Positions 60,823 through 64,000 of a stretch of DNA of 64,000 nt are shown here, in pieces. Under the pieces are notes generated by a model. That model did no database searches, was not told the DNA's origin, and was given only the letters and a program-made list of their open reading frames with translations. Each line of letters opens with the position of its first letter. Position 1 is the first letter of the stretch. The DNA lies in the NCBI GenBank assembly GCA_964394665.1, contig CAYMYN010000025.1, forward strand, positions 1-64,000, in the 5' to 3' direction. This stretch comes from CAYMYN01 sp964394665. Its GTDB lineage: Bacteria; Planctomycetota; UBA1135; GCA-002686595. Both the position numbers and the translations under genes were made by a program.

Positions 60823-60847
60823 CGCCCGAGCGCCCGCCGCGGCGCCG

Positions 60848-60893
60848 CCACCCTCCCGGAGGCCGGTCCCGCGACCGCTCTCCGGGAGGGTGG
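60848..60893 (+). terminator. Hairpin terminator-like element after tsf
   Basis: Perfect 14-bp stem CCACCCTCCCGGAG (60848-60861) with CTCCGGGAGGGTGG (60880-60893) around an 18-base loop, followed by TTCGTTC. A true U-run is lacking. It lies between tsf and pyrH and may end or attenuate the rpsB-tsf transcript; TATCCT at 60970 could then restart transcription for pyrH-frr. Confidence 0.65.
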
Positions 60894-61043
60894 TTCGTTC
60901 GGGCGGGCCCTGCGCGGCGCGGGCCGTGCGCATGTTCCCCGGGACGCTCGCATCGGCGGCCGCGCTGGGTATCCTCTCCCGCCGCGCGGTCCGCACGCCC
61001 CCGCGCCGACCTCCGGAGGCCCCCGATCGAACCCCCCGCCGAC

Positions 61044-61760
61044 ATGCGCTGGAAGCGCGTCCTGCTCAAGCTCTCGGGTGAGGCCCTCGGGGCGCCCGCG
61101 AGCGGCCAGGGCCTCGACCCGGAGACCGTGCGCACCCTGGCGCGTCAGATCGTGGCCGCCGCGCAGGGCGGCGTGCAACTGGCGATCGTCTGCGGTGGCG
61201 GGAACATCCTGCGCGGCGCGGAGTTCGCCAAGCTCGGCGCCGGCCGCGCCAGCGCGGACTACATGGGCATGCTGGGGACGGTCATCAACGCCCTCGCCCT
61301 GTCCGACGCCCTCGAGCAGCAGGGCGCGCAGACCCGCGTGCTGACGGCCCTCGAGATGCGGCAGGTGGCCGAGCCCTTCGTCCGTCGGCGCGCCCTCGCG
61401 CACCTCGAGCGTGGGCGCGTCGTGTTGCTCGCGGGCGGGACCGGCAACCCCTTCTTCAGCACCGACACCGCCGCCGCGCTGCGCGCGATCGAGCTCGGTT
61501 GCGAGGTGTTGCTCAAGGCGACCAAGGTGGACGGGGTCTACACCGCGGACCCCAAGCGGGACCCCGGCGCCCGACGCCTGGCGTCCCTGTCCTACATGGA
61601 CGTCCTCAAGAATCGTCTGGCGGTGATGGACGGGACCGCGGTGACCCTGTGCATGGACAACCAGGTGCCGGTGGTCGTGTTCGACCTGTTCGAGGAAGGC
61701 AATCTGGAGCGCGTCCTGCGGGGCGAGGATCTCGGTACGACGATCGGGAGTGGATCATGA
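61044..61760 (+). CDS. pyrH: Uridylate kinase
   Basis: 238-residue amino-acid-kinase-fold UMP kinase (UMP + ATP to UDP). It starts RVLLKLSGEALG and carries VCGGGNILRGAE, ADYMGMLGTVINALAL, LLAGGTGNPFFSTDTAA, LLKATKVDGVYTADPKR and the end AVTLCMDNQVPVVVFDL. All are diagnostic for PyrH. Length is standard. The stop overlaps the frr start by 4 bases. Regulation by UTP and GTP is a family property. Confidence 0.97.
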   Translation: MRWKRVLLKLSGEALGAPASGQGLDPETVRTLARQIVAAAQGGVQLAIVCGGGNILRGAEFAKLGAGRASADYMGMLGTVINALALSDALEQQGAQTRVLTALEMRQVAEPFVRRRALAHLERGRVVLLAGGTGNPFFSTDTAAALRAIELGCEVLLKATKVDGVYTADPKRDPGARRLASLSYMDVLKNRLAVMDGTAVTLCMDNQVPVVVFDLFEEGNLERVLRGEDLGTTIGSGS

Positions 61761-62317
61761 GCTTCGATGCAATCGTGAAGGACACGAAGGACCGCATGGA
61801 CAAGGCCGTGAAGCACCTGCAGGACATGCTGCGGACGGTGCGCACGGGCCAGGCCACGCCGGCGCTGCTCGAGAACATCCGCGTCGACTACTACGGGAGC
61901 CCGACGCCGATCGCCCAGATGGGCACGATCTCGGTCCCCGAGCCGCGCCAGTTGATGATCAAGCCCTTCGACGCGTCCTCCCTGCAGGAGATCTCGAAGG
62001 CCATCCTGAAGTCGGACCTCGGCATCAATCCCCAGAGCGACGGCAAGGTGTTGCGCCTCCAACTCCCGCAACTCTCGGGGGACCAGCGCAAGAAGTACGC
62101 GGCGAAGGTCAAGGAGATGTGCGAGGAGTCCCGCATCGCCCTGCGCAACGTGCGCCGCGACATGAACAAGGCCGCCGACGCCGCGCTCAAGGGCGGAGAG
62201 CTCACCGAGGACCAGAACAAGAAGCTCCACGACGAGATCCAGAAGCTGCTCAAGGACCACGAGGGCAGCGTGGACTCGATCCACGAGAAGAAGACCCAGG
62301 AGATCCTGGAGGTCTGA
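61757..62317 (+). CDS. frr: Ribosome recycling factor
   Basis: 186-residue RRF, which with EF-G splits post-termination ribosomes. Family features: DTKDRMDKAVKHLQDMLRTV, LLENIRVDYYGSPTPIAQMG, IKPFDASSLQEISKAILKSD, GLGINP-like LGINPQSDGKVLRLQLP and the C-terminal coil TEDQNKKLHDEIQKLLKDHE. The length is standard. The ATG at 61757 lies inside the pyrH end (ATGA), so the two are translationally coupled. Small GC hairpins follow its stop before the tRNA promoter. Confidence 0.97.
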   Translation: MSFDAIVKDTKDRMDKAVKHLQDMLRTVRTGQATPALLENIRVDYYGSPTPIAQMGTISVPEPRQLMIKPFDASSLQEISKAILKSDLGINPQSDGKVLRLQLPQLSGDQRKKYAAKVKEMCEESRIALRNVRRDMNKAADAALKGGELTEDQNKKLHDEIQKLLKDHEGSVDSIHEKKTQEILEV

Positions 62318-62380
62318 CCCGCGGCCCCGCGGCGGTTCCCCGCCGGGCGCTCGGTGGGGCCCAAAATCCGCCCCTGGGGC

Positions 62381-62408
62381 TTCACTCCCCGGGGACGTTT
62401 CGTATCCT
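62381..62408 (+). promoter_or_regulatory. Putative promoter of tRNA-Lys
   Basis: TTCACT at 62381-62386 and TATCCT at 62403-62408 with a 16-base spacer. The predicted start, about 7 bases after the -10, leaves a 5' leader of roughly 7 bases before the tRNA at 62423. Confidence 0.6.
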
Positions 62409-62422
62409 CTGCGCCTTCGGGT

Positions 62423-62498
62423 GGGCGCGTAGCTCAGCTGGCAGAGCAACTGGCTTTTAACCAGTAGGTCCCAGGTTCGACCCCTGGCGCGCTCACCA
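62423..62498 (+). tRNA. tRNA-Lys (anticodon UUU)
   Basis: A 76-base cloverleaf. The acceptor stem GGGCGCG pairs with CGCGCTC (one G-U), followed by discriminator A and an encoded CCA end (62496-62498). The D-arm is GCTCAGCTGGCAGAGC. The anticodon stem ACTGG/CCAGT closes the loop CTTTTAA, giving TTT at 62456-62458. The T-arm is CCAGG TTCGACC CCTGG. UUU reads the Lys codons AAA and AAG. It stands alone, after frr, with its own promoter. Confidence 0.97.
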
Positions 62499-62518
62499 CC
62501 CTTCGCCTCCTTCGCGCG

Positions 62519-63421
62519 TCAGGCGGAACCCGCGCCGACCCCCGCCTGGGGATGCTCGCCGTCCGAGGTCGCCTTCGGCTGGAGCCCGGGCACACCGTCC
62601 TCGGGGGCGAGCCCACCCAGGGCGCGATAGGCCTGCGCCCAGTACGCGGCCCGCGTGACCCCGGCGAAGCCGTTCACGGCCCACAGGAGCGCGACGCCCA
62701 GGGTGCCCCGGCCGAGCAGGCCGAAGACCAGCCAACCCGCGGCGGACGTGGTGAGAGCGAGCACCAGGTCGGGGAGCATGGCCTGGAAGGTCCGCAGCGG
62801 GTCGTTGCGCGCGATGCGCCAGGCGTGGGTCAAGGCCGAGCCGACCCCGCGCCGGTTGCGCACCAAGCTCTGCAGGGCGAGTTGGTGCAGGACCGTCAGC
62901 ACCGTCGCGTAGACCACCAAGAAGGCCACGATCGGGCCCAGGACGAGGACGCCGATCGGCTCGAGATCCCGCGCGTAGTCGAGGCCGGGCAGATCCAGGG
63001 CGCCGACCAGGATGCCGAGCACCGCCAGCAGCATCAGGGAGATGAGCAACCACAGTCCGAGCGCGCCGCGGGTCGAGCCCCGCCCCCCCTCCCAAGCCTG
63101 GCGCAGGCCCGGCGGCCGGCCATGCACCCCGGTCCAACGCTCCCACTCCTTGGGGTGAGCCGTGCGGGCGAGGCCACCCATCAGGCGCCCGGACAGGATC
63201 CAGGCCGCGATCGCGGCCAAGCCGAAGGTCACCGCCGCTCCGTCGTCGAGGCGCAAGCCGACCCGGGTCCCGATCTCGAAGGGCGTCCAGCTCGGATAGA
63301 GCGAACCGGCGATCCAGATCAACCCGGGGCGGCCACCCTGGCGTGCCGCGAGAGCCAGCGCATCCACGGCGGCCGAGAGATTCCAGGGCCGCTCGGGCTC
63401 GGGTCGGGGGTCCGGATCCAT
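62519..63421 (-). CDS. Multi-spanning membrane protein of unknown function
   Basis: 300-residue protein with about five hydrophobic segments: AAVTFGLAAIAAWILSG, LGLWLLISLMLLAVLGILVGA, IGVLVLGPIVAFLVVYATVL, LVLALTTSAAGWLVFGLLG and TLGVALLWAVNGFAG. Soluble parts include a HPKEWERWTGVHG loop and RNRRGVGSALTHAWRIARND. The layout is reminiscent of Yip1- or DUF4013-like proteins that occur in Planctomycetota, but I cannot name the family. The ATG at 63421 is preferred over the ATG at 63481. It converges on the tRNA gene. Confidence 0.7.
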   Translation of the reverse strand: MDPDPRPEPERPWNLSAAVDALALAARQGGRPGLIWIAGSLYPSWTPFEIGTRVGLRLDDGAAVTFGLAAIAAWILSGRLMGGLARTAHPKEWERWTGVHGRPPGLRQAWEGGRGSTRGALGLWLLISLMLLAVLGILVGALDLPGLDYARDLEPIGVLVLGPIVAFLVVYATVLTVLHQLALQSLVRNRRGVGSALTHAWRIARNDPLRTFQAMLPDLVLALTTSAAGWLVFGLLGRGTLGVALLWAVNGFAGVTRAAYWAQAYRALGGLAPEDGVPGLQPKATSDGEHPQAGVGAGSA

Positions 63422-63491
63422 GGCCCGCGCCTTGCGCCCACCCGCGCGGGGGATTTTCGCCCCCGCGCCCTCGGAGCGCACACCGCCGTCG

Positions 63492-64000
63492 TCAGCCGAC
63501 CGGCTCCAGGTGCGCCGCGCGGCAGGCCGCCTCGACTTCCTCGATGCCCTTGGGGATGTCGGCGGTCAGGACCTCGCAGCCCTCGAGCGTGACGAGCACG
63601 TCGTCCTCGATGCGCACGCCGATCCCGCGCCAGCGCGGCTCGACCGTGTCGTCATCGGGCGAGACGTAGATGCCCGGTTCGACGGTCAGCACCATGCCCG
63701 CCGCCAACTCGCGCGGCCGCCCGTCCTGCACGTAGGCGCCGCAATCGTGCACGTCCAGGCCCAGCCAGTGCCCCGTGCGGTGCATGAAGAAGCGCCGATA
63801 GGTGCCCTCGGCCAGGATCTGCGCGCGGTCGCCCGCGAGCAGACCCAGCTCGAGCAGCCCGTCGACGATCGTCTCGAGCGCGGCCTGGTGGTAGGCGTCG
63901 AAGGGCGCGCCCGGGCGCACCGCGTCGATGGCCGCGAGTTGCGCGTCGAGCACGACGCGGTAGATCGCCCGCTGCTCGGGGCTGAAGGTCCCGTTCACGG
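63492..64000 (-). CDS. Xaa-Pro aminopeptidase (M24 family), C-terminal part
   Basis: C-terminal 169 residues of a metallopeptidase running off the window edge. The dinuclear-metal site is seen in HRTGHWLGLDVHDCG (His ligand), the Glu of MVLTVEPGIYV and the last Glu of GIGVRIEDDVLVT. The arrangement is that of aminopeptidase P (PepP), which removes N-terminal residues before proline. The N-terminal creatinase-like domain and the first metal-ligand Asp residues should lie beyond position 64000. It follows the membrane-protein gene on the same strand (70-base gap). Confidence 0.9.
   Translation of the reverse strand, partial: VNGTFSPEQRAIYRVVLDAQLAAIDAVRPGAPFDAYHQAALETIVDGLLELGLLAGDRAQILAEGTYRRFFMHRTGHWLGLDVHDCGAYVQDGRPRELAAGMVLTVEPGIYVSPDDDTVEPRWRGIGVRIEDDVLVTLEGCEVLTADIPKGIEEVEAACRAAHLEPVG

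Overview
The window is very GC-rich, with third codon positions almost always G or C. It encodes a diderm (Gram-negative-type) bacterium: it has lipid-A-disaccharide synthase (lpxB), lipoprotein signal sequences and an LPS-kinase-like protein. The gene style points to Planctomycetota, perhaps an uncultured or Poly30/Pla163-like lineage. The signs are FG-GAP/UnbV, NPCBM and squalene-cyclase-repeat proteins, two groEL genes, and a secreted propeller ending in a Cys-rich CFGD…CPCGNAG…GC.NS domain familiar from such genomes. This placement is inference; no rRNA gene is present.

Layout. 0.06-4.7 kb: ABC-2 exporter, signal peptidase I, nitronate-monooxygenase-like enzyme. 4.7-10.8 kb (minus strand): three-gene electron-transfer module made of a NapH-like polyferredoxin fused to TPRs, a membrane multihaem cytochrome c and an FG-GAP/UnbV protein. 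11.0-12.4 kb: divergent ThiH-like radical SAM enzyme. 12.6-21.05 kb: the highlight, a compact catabolic operon had-oah-dch-bcrC-bcrB-bcrA-bcrD-SDR. It encodes a complete class I (ATP-dependent) benzoyl-CoA reductase and the enzymes that take its product to ring cleavage, i.e. the core of anaerobic aromatic degradation. 21.2-33.5 kb: CCA-adding enzyme, sulfatase-fold lipoprotein, SDR, FAH-family hydrolase, cyclase-repeat protein, TIGR04282 transferase, an ECF sigma/putative anti-sigma/YbjQ/ThrE operon, lpxB and a TPR protein. 33.6-42.2 kb: secreted propeller, second ABC-2 exporter, kinase-like protein, SGNH hydrolase, trkA-trkH potassium uptake. 42.2-49.6 kb: lipoprotein, two exported gluzincin-type peptidase-like proteins in tandem, and a large multi-domain surface protein interrupted by a 29-base N gap. 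49.7-56.1 kb: HAD phosphatase and a chaperone block (fmdB-type, grpE, dnaJ, two groEL, no groES). 56.5-64 kb: NPCBM protein, diguanylate cyclase, rpsB-tsf-pyrH-frr, tRNA-Lys(UUU), a membrane protein and a partial Xaa-Pro aminopeptidase.

How it fits together. Dch, Had and Oah act in turn on the dienoyl-CoA made by BcrABCD and yield 3-hydroxypimelyl-CoA, which the trailing SDR could oxidise. The adjacent polyferredoxin/cytochrome module may belong to the same anaerobic or respiratory lifestyle, but no link is proven. Two non-gene patterns stand out. A dispersed repeat of about 120-140 bp with 11-bp subunits sits directly after stop codons in two convergent intergenic regions. Many first-of-transcript genes have a TANNNT box 6-10 bases before the start codon, which suggests frequent leaderless transcription.
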